DNA from: Hemibagrus wyckioides
Lineage: Eukaryota > Chordata > Actinopteri > Siluriformes > Bagridae
Length of the DNA stretch: 64,000 nucleotides
Direction: 5' to 3'
Assembly: GCF_019097595.1 (NCBI RefSeq)
Contig: NC_080711.1
Span: 9,639,928-9,703,927 of the forward strand
In this document: piece by piece, positions 50,723-64,000 of the stretch
How positions within the stretch are numbered: the first letter of the stretch is position 1
Layout of the letters: every line of letters begins with the position of its first letter
Translations under genes and position numbers: made by a program
Notes under the pieces: generated by a model
The model's database searches: none
What the model was told of the DNA's origin: nothing
What the model saw: the letters and a program-made list of their open reading frames with translations, nothing else

Positions 50723-53700
50723 ATGCAACCCCTGAAGAAGTACTTTACAGAAGGCCTAATTCAGGTGGCCATTGTCCTCAGTCTAGCTGGGATGCATGTA
50801 GATGTGGATCCTTACCTTCCTCCTCCACATAACCTCAATATCCAAAGCCCAGATCTGACCCAGAGCCAGTTTGGCAACCTCCAGAATTCTCCACAAGGTT
50901 ATGGTCTCCACATGAAGAGCCCAGATGTGGAAGCCTCTGTTCCAGTTCCCAGGTTGTTGCACTGGGTGCACTCTCTGCGGCACCTGAACATTCCAGCAGC
51001 ACAGCTTGAGGCCTGGCTGGTCCACAGTGAGTCTGACAACAGCGGAATGACTCTACCTGGCCTAACAGATTCCTGGGATGGTGGTGATGAGCTGGTGGAC
51101 ATGGAGGACTCAGCAAGTTTGACTATGAGGATGGGAGGTGGAGGGATTGGAGAATTGGGGAATGATCCATTTATGGATGATGGAAGCTTAGGGGTGGTGA
51201 CAACACTTTCAAGAAGTCAGATGGATAGTGAAGACGTTAAAGAGGTAAGTAGCATATTGTCGATTGATCATTAAAAAAAATGGTGCATTTATGCTTTTTA
51301 AAGTCTGATTAAATGGTACAAGGAACTAATCATTCAGATTTCAGCATCAAAACTGGCAATACACCTATCCTTTATTTGCTTGTACTGTACCAGTAATCTT
51401 TCCTAATACTGTAACAGGTTTTCTCTAAACATTTGTCATGCCTGATTACAAAAAAGTTTGCTAATTTGAAGACATTTAAACATTTTATTTATTCATTTTT
51501 TTAAATGTTTCGTTCACTGTGAATGTTTTGGTCACAATAACCTTATTGTTGATGTGCATGCAACAAGAATTATAATCTAAGAACAGACATGAACACTGGC
51601 GCCTACTGATGTGCAACTGTAAATGATTCATTGAGCAATACATAATAAAAAGATGAATATTTATTATAGTAGGTCAGAGTCTTGGCAACAGCAGTCAATG
51701 GATACAATGCTGGCAGGAACTTATTAGTGTAGGTCGAATATATTTCCCTTCTACACAACAGCTGGATTCAGAAATGCTGGTCTGTTGCAAGTAACATACA
51801 CTATGTATGCACACAAATATGTACACTGTTAAATTCTGCTTTTCATTTCAGCACATACAAGATGTGTACGATTTTTTTTTTTTTTTTTAAGATAAGCCTC
51901 TTTTAGATTTTTCTTTTATAAAGGTAGACTTCCTTGTAGTACTGTAATATAATGTTTTATACAAATTACATGAATATTTAGGGACAGTTCTGAGGTTAAT
52001 ATATGTGGGACCGTGTCACAGACAGTGAAATATGTGATGACAGACAGTAACTCCGTGTCCAGACTGAAGGGGCTCAAGTCACTCGCAAGTTCCAGTATGC
52101 ATTTGGCTATAGGCCCAAATTAACTGGCTGCTGGGGACTTTAGAGCACGATTTTACTTTCATTCCCTCATCATGTGGAGAGCTGGGGGGAATTTTGACTC
52201 CTGTCTTTCACTTTCAGTGCCAAAGATACCACAGATACATGGCTACCTATAATAGCACCCCTACTGGCTTAACCTGACCACCCTATAGAAGGTAGATTAC
52301 ATACTGGATAGTGTCACATGCCTTTGTCAGTAAACAATAACCTTTAAGAGTAAAAAACTAAAACTCTCATGATAATATATGAATTTCAGGTAAAAAAATA
52401 AAAATAAAAAAAAAAATCATCTTGTGATTGTCAAATCGATACAGTTATCAGTCGAGGTCAGGCAGACTTGCCTGTACATGACTTGCAAATCTATTTTTGG
52501 ACTAAAGAACATGCTTGTTGCTCTAGTACAGAAACAGTTGTTGGTGGTTATGTGTGTCTTTTTTTTTATGTCACATTTTATTCTAAACCCAGCAGCCTGT
52601 CTTATTATTAGCAATTGTTCTATTTCTACTTGTATATAAAATTACTGATATCAGAAATTGAACCTGGGTTGTTTCTATTGTCCATAACTGTAGCCCGTTT
52701 TCTTAAAATCGGAACTGACAAAATGGACATAGACCCCATACGAGCAGAACAGATGAAGAGGATTATTTGAGTCATTTGCCACCCCTCCTCTTCGTATCCA
52801 AAATCCCCCTCACTGTCTGACTGTAGGCTTTATAGAGGTTCTTGCATTTACTAGGCAGGCTAGTTGTGACCTGTACCATAAGTATGGATTCAGGCATCTG
52901 AGCTTATGTTTGTTTTCAGCACAGTTTGCTTGACCCCAGGCTAAAATGTTTTGTAACCTAAGGAGGCATCACTTGGACCAGCGTGTACAATCGCTTTTGC
53001 AATGCTTGTTTACCAGCTGATGATTAAGTAACTCTGAAGCTTCAGTATACTTGATTCCTCAAGACACTGCTAATCATTCATTTTTTTAGTTCGGACATAG
53101 CCACAAAAGATGAATTCTTTTTATTTAGCATTTAAAAATGTTTTGTCCAGGTCAACAGTTGCTTTCTTACTTCTGATATACTGGCCTGCACATCCACTGG
53201 GTTTTCAATGAAGGGGGTTTTCAAATCTAATTATATTACCCCAATGACACAGACAAGCTGTTGCTTTCACTGCATCCTGGCCAGAAGGGTTTATTTATAG
53301 ACAGTAGCTGCCTTTTAAACAGGTCAGGGAACATATGGGTGAGTATATAAAAATAAGTGCTAGATTAATAAAATCGCTTAAAGCCCCTGATTGACTAGAT
53401 TTACTAAGAATAAATGAGCCACCAGTGAGCAAGAGCTCTAGAGGGTAGTGAATACCTTGATGAGAATTTCATAGTGACATGTAAAAGTATATGGTTGGTT
53501 TAATTAGATTAATTAGTGTGGTTATAATTAGAGTACATGTCCTGTTAAACTTGTAGTAATGTTGACTAGCTAGCTAGGTCTTTACAAGACAACAAAATTT
53601 CTTTAACTCCGTCTTAGGATTTACTGATCATGGTTTTTAAAGTGAGGTCTGAGGACCCCAAGGGGTCCGTGAACTACAGCCGTAAAGTACATTTAGTATT

Positions 53701-56700
53701 TTTTGAAAAATTGTTACAATAATGGAAATCAATCGACCATTATTGAAGGTATCAAAATTTGATATCTTATTATTGTAGTGTAGTATTGTAGGCAGTATTG
53801 TATAAACTTATTGGTCATAAATCCTAATGACTCAAAATAAGTAGGTCAACATAGACATGAAGTGTTCTGTCAATGGATGGTTCAGGACCAAGAAAAAACA
53901 TTAAATTATTATGTATACAGAATTTAAATTCTGTGCCCATGTAAATAGTTGGATTGTGTGCATAAAATAAATTTATACAGAAGCTGGAGAATCTATGGTT
54001 TTGAGAATCCAAGTGAGTATGCGTGAGGTTATGTCTTGTAATGGGTCCAGGGTATCCCCTGTTTTGAGGCCAAGCCCCGACTCCCTTAAGACAGATTCCA
54101 GTTTCCCCACAATCTGCTGTAGGATAAGCAGTACAGAAAATGGATAGATAAAACAAGCTATTCTTGACATTTACATGTACATAATATGGTTTATAGCAGG
54201 GGTGTACAGTCTTCTACACAGAGTGCTGGTGTGGGTGCAGGTTTTCATTCCAACCAAGCAGAAGCCACACCTGAGTCTATTAAATGCCAAGGTTAGTTTA
54301 TTATACAGGTGGAATCAGGTGTGGCTCATGCTTTGTTGGAATGAAAACCTGCACTCACACCAGCCCTTTGTGGATATCCATGGTTTATAGACATTTTTTT
54401 TTACTAAAGCTGTTTTCGATTTACAACTAACTAGTTGTGCACTGGGTAGCCATTAATTTAATTACAACTGTCCAACCAGAGTTGTTAATATTCTTGTGTG
54501 ATGGTCAGGTATCCACAGAAAACTGGCCAATAAATAAATAAATCTTATATCCACAGGAAGCAGATGAACTTTCACTATGGCAGCAAGAATTCAACCAAAA
54601 TATCCACCAGGATCAGCTTCGTCAAGGACAAAGTCAGTACTTCAGTCTGCTTAATGAAGACGATGAGGATGAGCTCATGATGGACGGCTGGCAGCATGCA
54701 AACCCGTTTCGTAACCCATTGACCGGCATGCAAGAGGATGTACAGGTATTAAAACTATTTACATCGCAGTAATATGGGCAATAATAAACAATGTGCCCAA
54801 ATCTAGTTTTATGAAGACTGTTCAGAGAACTGGTAACAGAATCTTGGACCAAATCAGCAGAAATGTTGGCAGCTGACCGTGGGTAATATTTCACATGATA
54901 GGAATTCACAGTTTACTTGTAAAAGCATGTGTAATGGGCTACTTGCTATGCTTAAAGCAGTAACTCTCCAGTAGAAGTTTATGCTCCATAGCTTCTTATT
55001 TGTGCTGATTATTATTAACAATTAAAATGAAAAGATAAGTTTGCATTCACATCTACTGCTGTTGATCTTATTTTGTTGGAATTTAAATTTTGCAAATGGA
55101 AAGGTATTTATGTAATGCTGCATTCATTTGTTTCAGTGCTAAAGTGTTGCTTTTTTTGGCTTCTGCTGTAATTACTGTATAATTAATAACGTTGGCAGCC
55201 AGGGCTAATGATCTAGTGTTAACAAGCAGGGAGTCATTTGAAACTCGTAGAAGGCACCTGTTGTATGCTTTACGAAGAGGCGAATTTTAAATGAGAGATT
55301 TATTTAAAATTCTGCACTGTTTGAAGACAAACCTGAATCGGACACTTTCAAGGCTTTTAAGAATTTGTAGGGACCCTATTTACAGTCTAGTTAACATTCT
55401 GACAAAGCTTATTATTTCAAAAATGGTCAGCTCTTAGGCTTTTCTCTTTTTATTTGCTTTCTGAAACCCTCTTTAACATTTGTCTGACTGATTTTGTTTA
55501 AGCATGTTTCTTGTTTTTGGCGGTCTTAATTTCCTTCTTCTATTTTATTCTCCCAGTCTCACTCCCTGTCTACTGAGGAATGTCTGCAATTGCTAGAGGC
55601 TGGTTTGCCCCTAGGAAATGAGCAATATGTAAGTTGGTCAGCTGGATTTTGGCCAAACTCTTTTTGCACCTCAGGCATCTCAAAGATATATCTGATGAAT
55701 TGTTAGAATTGTTCAATGTTATCAGATGTATGAGGATGGGTTTTTTTTTTTTTAGTTGGCAGATCCTGATCCAGTGAGAACAGATGAAGACCTATTGCAA
55801 CACAATGGGTCTCTTTACTCCTCTATGTTATCTCAACAAGAGCCTGTGATGGACCTAGAACAGCAATGGCAAGATGTTTTGGCTGTCTTGGGACCACAGG
55901 TAAACACCTTTTTCTTTGTTTCTCAAGGCACCCAGTATTTCCTCATGTTTTGAATTTTTTTAATGCTATTAGCATAAAGGGACATTGAAATGACTAGAAA
56001 AGCGACTGTTATGAAACAGCACATATCAACAGGTCTAATTACCTTGGAATAAAAATAGTCTTTGTGTTTGTGTTGGATTTCTGGTTTTCTCCTTCCTTCT
56101 AAAGACATCTCGCTTGGTAGATTGGCTATGTCAAATTTCCAACTAGATGTGAATGTTCATTTTTTTTTTGTGCGCGCACGCACATGTACTGGAGTCTCTT
56201 TCAGGCTGAAGTGGTTACTGAAAATGAATAAACATTTTTAAAAATAATATACCTTGCAATTTTTTAATTCATTTTCTAAAAGAAATCCTGGATGGTTACA
56301 TCACTATAGCTTAGTTTTTTCCACATACGGTATCTTGTATTGAGATGTGCTCCACTGTTCTCTCTTTGCAGGACACGAACGCAGATGACTTATTGGATAG
56401 TTCTCACTTCAGTAATGAAGGAAGAACAAGAGAAACCAGGACGTTGGAGAATCCCATGCAGCAGAATCTAAGCCTAGATCAATCTGTTTTTTCAAGATCC
56501 AGTCAGATCTCCTTTGCAAGCAACACAGCCAGCAGAGACGAGAATTACCTTTCTAACCAGAACAATACCTCTTTGAATGTTTCAGACGACTCTAACGTAA
56601 ATTTGAATTTTAACGACCCGGAAATCATAGACTTTCTTTTGTCGTCTACACCAGACAGCTCAAATATCAACATGCCCAGTTTCCCTCTGGAGGAAGCAAG

Positions 56701-57652
56701 CCAGTCGAGTCTTTTTGGTCCTCTGTTAAAAGAATCTATGCTTGATGAGAATAATCTGTTGGATCTAGCACTGGAGAATGAATCTGGCCAGTCAGAGGTT
56801 TTCAAAAAAGAGGAACAAACAGACTCTGACTCTGGACTGTCCTTAGACTACAGCCAAAGTCCAGTTTCCCCAAGTAGGTCTGAATCCTCATGTTGCTCGT
56901 CGTCCTCCAGCTCATCATCGATGTCCTCGACATACTCGGTTCCTGAGGAGGGGGCTGTAGGATACACCCGCATCAAAGAGGAACCGATGGATGAAGAAGG
57001 TGCAGTTGGAGGTTATTCTCCAGAACAAAACAAAATGTGCTACACAGATTACCTGCAATTCCAGTATTCACCCTGGTTTGAGCATATAGTCCATGATCAT
57101 ACCTACAACCAGCCCCAACACACCAATCAAAGAAAGCCTCCCAAAGAGTACTCTGAAGAGCCTCTGGAATATAAATTCCAAGAAGATCTTCAGACCAAGG
57201 ATGAGAAGCGAGCACGTTCCATGAGGATTCCATTTTCAACTGACCATATTATTAACTTACCTGTTGAAGACTTCAATGACCTTCTTGCCAAGCACCACTT
57301 AAGTGAGTCTCAACTCGCACTTATTAGAGACATTCGGCGTAGGGGCAAGAACAAAGTCGCTGCGCAAAACTGTCGGCGCAGGAAGTTAGATATCTTGCAG
57401 GATTTGGAACGTAGTGTTGATGGCCTGCGGCGTCACCGTGCAAGACTGCTCAGAGAGAAATTGGACGTTCTGCACTCAGTTAGAGAGATGAAACAACGCC
57501 TTAATGACCTCTATCAAGAGGTGAGGAGTAGACTCGGGGAGGTGGAAAGGATTCCCTGCTCAGCCATGGACTTTACTCTGCAACCAGGCAATGACGACCA
57601 TGTTTCAAAATCCAGACGGAAGTCTGGCAAGAAGCAAAAAGACAAGGAGTGA
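50723..57652 (+). CDS. nfe2l1: Nuclear factor erythroid 2-like 1 (Nrf1), CNC-bZIP factor, five coding exons
   Basis: ER-anchored transcription factor that, after extraction and cleavage, enters the nucleus with small Maf proteins and activates proteasome and antioxidant genes. Coding exons: 50723-51244, 54557-54745, 55557-55628, 55756-55899, 56372-57652. All are phase 0, GT-AG, and give 735 residues (human 772). The N-terminus KKYFTEGLIQVAIVLSLAG is the NHB1 membrane anchor. EAWLVH near residue 98 matches the DDI2 cleavage site (W98-L99). DLEQQWQD lies near 300. Sequons occur in NLS, NNT and NVS around 340-380. The degron DSGLS is at 462-466, followed by a serine run and an IKEE sumoylation-like site at about 510. 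The CNC region is about 589-630, the basic region RRRGKNKVAAQNCRRRK 631-647 and the zipper about 650-692; a lysine-rich tail follows. Oddity: neither DIDLG nor ETGE is present. Some stretches (EGAVGGYSPE) also resemble NFE2L3, but the N-terminus and synteny favour NFE2L1. The a/b copy is not assigned. Confidence 0.95.
54195..54390. mobile_element. Fold-back MITE in nfe2l1 intron 2
   Basis: Arms at 54230-54274 and 54315-54360 are long imperfect inverted repeats sharing GCAGGTTTTCATTCCAAC and TCAGGTGTGGCT. The element is non-coding and lies in the 3.3-kb intron before the second coding exon of nfe2l1. Family not assigned. Confidence 0.7.
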
Positions 57653-58945
57653 GGAGGAGACTGAATAATTCATGTTCTGTTTGCGCCAGCAAGCCAGACG
57701 TTGCAAGATTCAACGGAGAGGTCACGACAGACATTGCCTAACCATTCATTTTGCAGTGGAGTCGATTTCTGCTGTCATTTGGTGGCTAAAAATACATCCA
57801 GCTACAGTTATATGAAGTGGTGGATGGAGGAACATGCGCAGTTTATAAGGAAGCAAAGCATCCACATTAACAGACATGTATCAGTAAATCAGTGTTAAAT
57901 TTACAACAAACCTCATCTCTTTGAAAATGGAGAAGTTACTGGCAGTGATAACACTGGATTCATCCTAAAGTAGTGGGGGCTGGGCACCTCCAGTGGGTCT
58001 CCTTTTTTTTTTTTTGGTTTTGTTTGTTTTTAATTTATTAATGTATTTTTTTTTTTACAGTGCAGGAAATTACAGGCCATCATTATCAAAATTAGATTTA
58101 TTATTGAGTTCTTACAGTTACTAAATCTGTCCATCAGAAACAAGTAGCCCTATAAATAATGACCTGAATCTGATGTGCTCTACCAAGGGAAAGATCAGGA
58201 ATAAGAAGCTACAATAAATAGCAATAACATCACAAATGCAAATATTGAACATCATAGAACACTGGCGCTCAGAAATAAATCTCTGTGGATTGTGTAAAAG
58301 TTAATTTACACTTAAAGGGGTCCCTGGTTGGGAAAAGGCCTGGTCCTGAAAGAGGTTCTGTGTTATGAGAGCAGGACTGTTAGAACCGTAAAACATGGTG
58401 CTATTCTAGAAGTTTGGAATAAACAAGTAGAAAGACTCAGATCCCAGAATTAATGCAGTGGCTATTATTGCCCCCATGACAAAGAATAAACTACACCGTA
58501 GAAGACGACATTACAGGCAATACTGATAAGATGTTGATCAAAAGGGAATAACTCTCATGGCTCGTAAAAACCTTAATGTCAGTGAAGTCTAGCTCAGATG
58601 TTATTCAAATCCTGTTATCTGCTGAATGTGTTTTGTGATTCAACAAACATTTTTACTGTCAGTGGTTACACACATCTTTAAGCATTGTTTTTTTTTGGTA
58701 CTTGTTTTGTACTTCTCTTCTGTACTGTACGAGTCCTTAATGTTGCATTGATCAGTTTTGCATTTGCCGTATGATATTTTCTTACTTTTTTTTGTGCGAG
58801 TTGACAAGCCGGGCTTGTTTTCTGTTTGATTAAAGAGATTATATACCATCTGTCCTGTGTCTCTATTTCAGTTCTTGTAAGAAGAACCATGATGCTGCAC
58901 AATGAACTCTTAAAAAGAAGACAATCTTAATAAAAAGGATTTATT
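57653..58945 (+). other. nfe2l1 3' untranslated region with several poly(A) signals
   Basis: About 1.3 kb of AT-rich sequence follows the TGA stop. AATAAA or ATTAAA hexamers occur near 58215, 58420 and 58830, and finally at 58929-58934, just before a genomic A run (58947-58966). Alternative 3' ends are likely. No ORF of note is present. Confidence 0.6.
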
Positions 58946-60738
58946 TAAAAAAAAAAAAAAAAAAAACCCAAAGAAAAGAAACCAAAAGATGGCAAGCGCA
59001 TTTTAGACAGACAGCAAACATCTAAAAGAGGGGAAAATACAGATGAATTTACAAGAACAGTGACAAGTAACGGAACGAAAGGACAGAATGGGATTTCTTT
59101 TTTTTATAAAGTAAAGGAAAAACAAACAAACTAGCACTTCTAGAACACTAATATCGAATGTGCAACCTACTTTACTAACTGAATGAGAACATAGATTTTT
59201 TTTAACTAGTGGGATGCAATGCTGACTCCTGTTTACCCTTGAAATTTTTCTGAAGCTAATGTGTTGTCATTAGCCTGACCCACACAAGCCCTGGATAACC
59301 GTATAATTCAATCAGCCTAGTTGTTTTTAACAACAATAGTTAATTGTGTTCCATTACAGTGGACACTCTCTCCTCTTTTCTCTCAGCATCTTTTATACAG
59401 ACATAAGCGATCCCACTGCATCCATCTATTCAAATGTAAAACAGCCAGGTGCAAAATCTTTAACCACTAAACAAAAATAGAAAACCATGTGAGCGGATTA
59501 TAGGAAAAGTAGTTTCCAAAGCTAAGCGAGAGGTTGTCAAAGTCAAAGCAGATTCGGTCAGAGATGTATTCATTTAAACAAATAAACTCCACTGCATCCT
59601 CGGTTTACATAAAGATTGAATCGATCAATACAATTCCCAGAGTATAGCAGGTGCAGGAATTGAACAGCACATAACCAGAAAATTGAGGATGTTTACTATC
59701 TCCCAAGAACCCCACTTTCCAGACCAGAATAAAAAATTTTAAAACATGAATTCCAGTTCCTGTATTGTTAAATAATGCTGTAGTATAGACAGCGTTATCA
59801 ATTTACACACTCTATGGAATGAAGCAACATGCCATCATTTAATACACTTACAGCAACCAATCACTGCTGACCGAGAAGTGGAAAGTGAAAAGCAACAGAC
59901 GTGAAAATCACTTCTATCATGAGGTATCGGGCTTTGGTTAAACGTTGTGTGTTATCAATTACATTCTCTGAAAGACTGGGCTGCATCAGTTTTATGCAGT
60001 ACAATTATTCTTGTTACACTTACAGTAGCTAAAGTAACCATATTCACACACCAAAGCTTCTTGTGAGAGTAGGAAGAGATCATAAACTTGCTGTGATATT
60101 AAATCAGCATTAAACAACCTGACCAGACCTCATAATTTAATATATACATACAAAGAAATAGTGGCCATCCATGTTAAAGACACAGTAAATATATTCAATG
60201 TTATATCAAATGTACTCCAGAGATTCTTGATAATATAATGGGTGAAATTCTGTGAAGACCTGGACAGGGAAAGAGGTATTTGTTTTCTAGGAATTAATTT
60301 TTAAAATGAAAGTTAAAAGACTGAGAATATTAATGAACGTTGTAAGTTTATTCTTGCTTAAAAAATACCGGTGTCTATGCTTCACAACATATAGCTGCAA
60401 GAGTGTACTCATAAAACCTTATCTAAGACAAACATTGACTTAGGACCAACTGGCAGCTTGGTAGACTACATTTCCCATAATCCCAAAAGCAAAAAAAAAA
60501 TATAAGAGATGGCTCAAATGGAGAAGAGCTTCTGCAGTTGCTATACAGACACTTTAATATTTAATCTCCAGAAAACCCCACCACTGTACGTGTGTTCTAC
60601 ACAATATCCAAGTGTCCAAGATTTATGGCAAAAGTTTAAAAGTTTATTAAAAAACAAAACAAAAAACAAAACGAAAAAGCAAACCAATTATCTACCACTC
60701 TGTCAATAACCACCATGCTGCTCATTTCTGCCTCTTGT
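58925..60738 (-). other. Probable cbx1 3' untranslated region
   Basis: After the cbx1 stop there is about 1.8 kb without coding signal. On the minus strand an AATAAA (plus-strand TTTATT at 58940-58945) would end the transcript next to the nfe2l1 end. Long 3' UTRs are usual for HP1 genes. The extent is inferred. Confidence 0.5.
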
Positions 60739-63300
<2,562 letters not shown>

Positions 63301-63306
63301 TTACAA

Positions 63307-64000
63307 AGCATGCACAATTATTAGGCAAGTCAGTATTATGAACTGATTATTATTTCTATGCATTTTACCCAACTCCAAATATCAGTAACTATATAGAAAC
63401 CTGAATGCTAACGGAAATAAATATAATTGTATGTAAGCTTTAATGGCTTAAATAAGGGAGGGTGTGGTTTAAAGTGATTAACACCCTATATAAGGTGTAC
63501 ATAATTATTAGGCAGCTTCTGTAGCTCAGGAAAATGGGACCGAAAAAAAGTGTGAAGAAAGTTGGCGGCAAAAGACTTGGTACATTGTTTACCAAGTCCC
63601 TGTTAGCCTTTAGTGCCGCAATGTTTCAGTACTGCAACCTTCCTGAAGTGTCCAGAAGCACAAGCTCTGAAGTGCTCTGTGACTCCCACTGAATAATACT
63701 CACAACCTGAAGTGTCATGACTGGGCTAATAAATACCTGAAGAGCTATTTCGCAAAGGTTTTATGGGCAGCTGGTATGAGAGCGAGTCTAGGTGGATCAG
63801 ATGGGTGGGCCCATGGGTGGATCACTAATGGGCATAGAGTACCAGCTTGAGTGAGGCACCATCATGGAGGAGGAGGGGTACTGCTATGGGCTGGCATCAT
63901 TAGAGCTGGCAGCTAGACTATTTCAGGTCAAAATATGGACTAAAAAATATCTTACTCCCAAAACTACTGCCAGTTTCTACAAGACTCTTTCTTCAAGCAG
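63307..64000 (+). mobile_element. Tc1/mariner-like transposon copy running off the window
   Basis: AATTATTAGGCA motifs typical of the ends of a fish DNA transposon occur at about 63316 and 63502, both in the same direction, suggesting two nested or tandem copies. Degraded transposase-like sequence follows (a frame reads KTTASFYKTLSSS near 63960). Stops and frame changes show it is dead. The right end is outside the window. Confidence 0.6.

Noticed and set aside
56345..56371. ATG upstream of the last nfe2l1 exon as a possible start
   Set aside because: It lies in the intron; the acceptor TTGCAG at 56366-56371 joins the exon in phase with the previous one.
50723..57652. Identification as nfe2l3 instead of nfe2l1
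   Set aside because: Some stretches resemble NFE2L3, but the N-terminus KKYFTEGLIQ, the DLEQQWQD motif and the copz2/cbx1 neighbours fit NFE2L1.

Overview
This is a vertebrate nuclear window, almost certainly from a teleost fish. It has spliced genes with GT-AG introns, AT-rich intergenic DNA, dense CA/GA/ATT microsatellites, Tc1/mariner-like fragments, a tRNA-derived SINE and LINE tails of fish type. The SINE style suggests an otophysan fish, perhaps a catfish, but this is only an impression. No prokaryotic operons, CRISPR arrays or phage are present.

The right third holds three recognisable genes in the order copz2 (minus) - nfe2l1 (plus) - cbx1 (minus). This matches the order and orientation of human COPZ2-NFE2L1-CBX1 beside the HOXB cluster on 17q21, so the window is a HOXB-paralogon flank. 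copz2 (38695-46335) encodes a 178-residue zeta subunit of the COPI coat in nine coding exons. Its first intron carries a miR-148/152 family hairpin, mir-152 by position. nfe2l1 (coding 50723-57652, five coding exons, 735 residues) is the ER-anchored CNC-bZIP factor Nrf1, which controls proteasome and redox genes. It keeps the membrane-anchor start, the AWLVH processing site, the DSGLS degron and the CNC-bZIP, but shows no DLG or ETGE motif. cbx1 (60739-62460, the last four coding exons) encodes HP1-beta; its start codon was not found. nfe2l1 and cbx1 converge, with opposed AATAAA signals only 5 bp apart near 58935.

The left 38 kb (1-38 kb) has no gene I can support. It is an AT-rich desert with decayed transposons and many microsatellites. 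Between them lie complex, GC-richer blocks that look like conserved regulatory DNA. The best signals there are a 57-bp element present twice, 26 kb apart, in the same orientation (47/57 identical without gaps, each with a DR1-type nuclear-receptor site). There is also a separate consensus DR1 at 24986, a perfect 31-bp inverted repeat at 34510-34599, a CpG-rich island at 32.5-32.9 kb, and two clusters of CCAAT boxes with TATA boxes at 33.4 and 37.5 kb.

The three genes act in different processes (Golgi-ER transport, proteostasis/redox transcription, heterochromatin). Their proximity reflects ancient linkage rather than a joint pathway. No completely new system was found. The duplicated DR1 element, the perfect hairpin and the altered Nrf1 N-terminal half are the points most worth following up.
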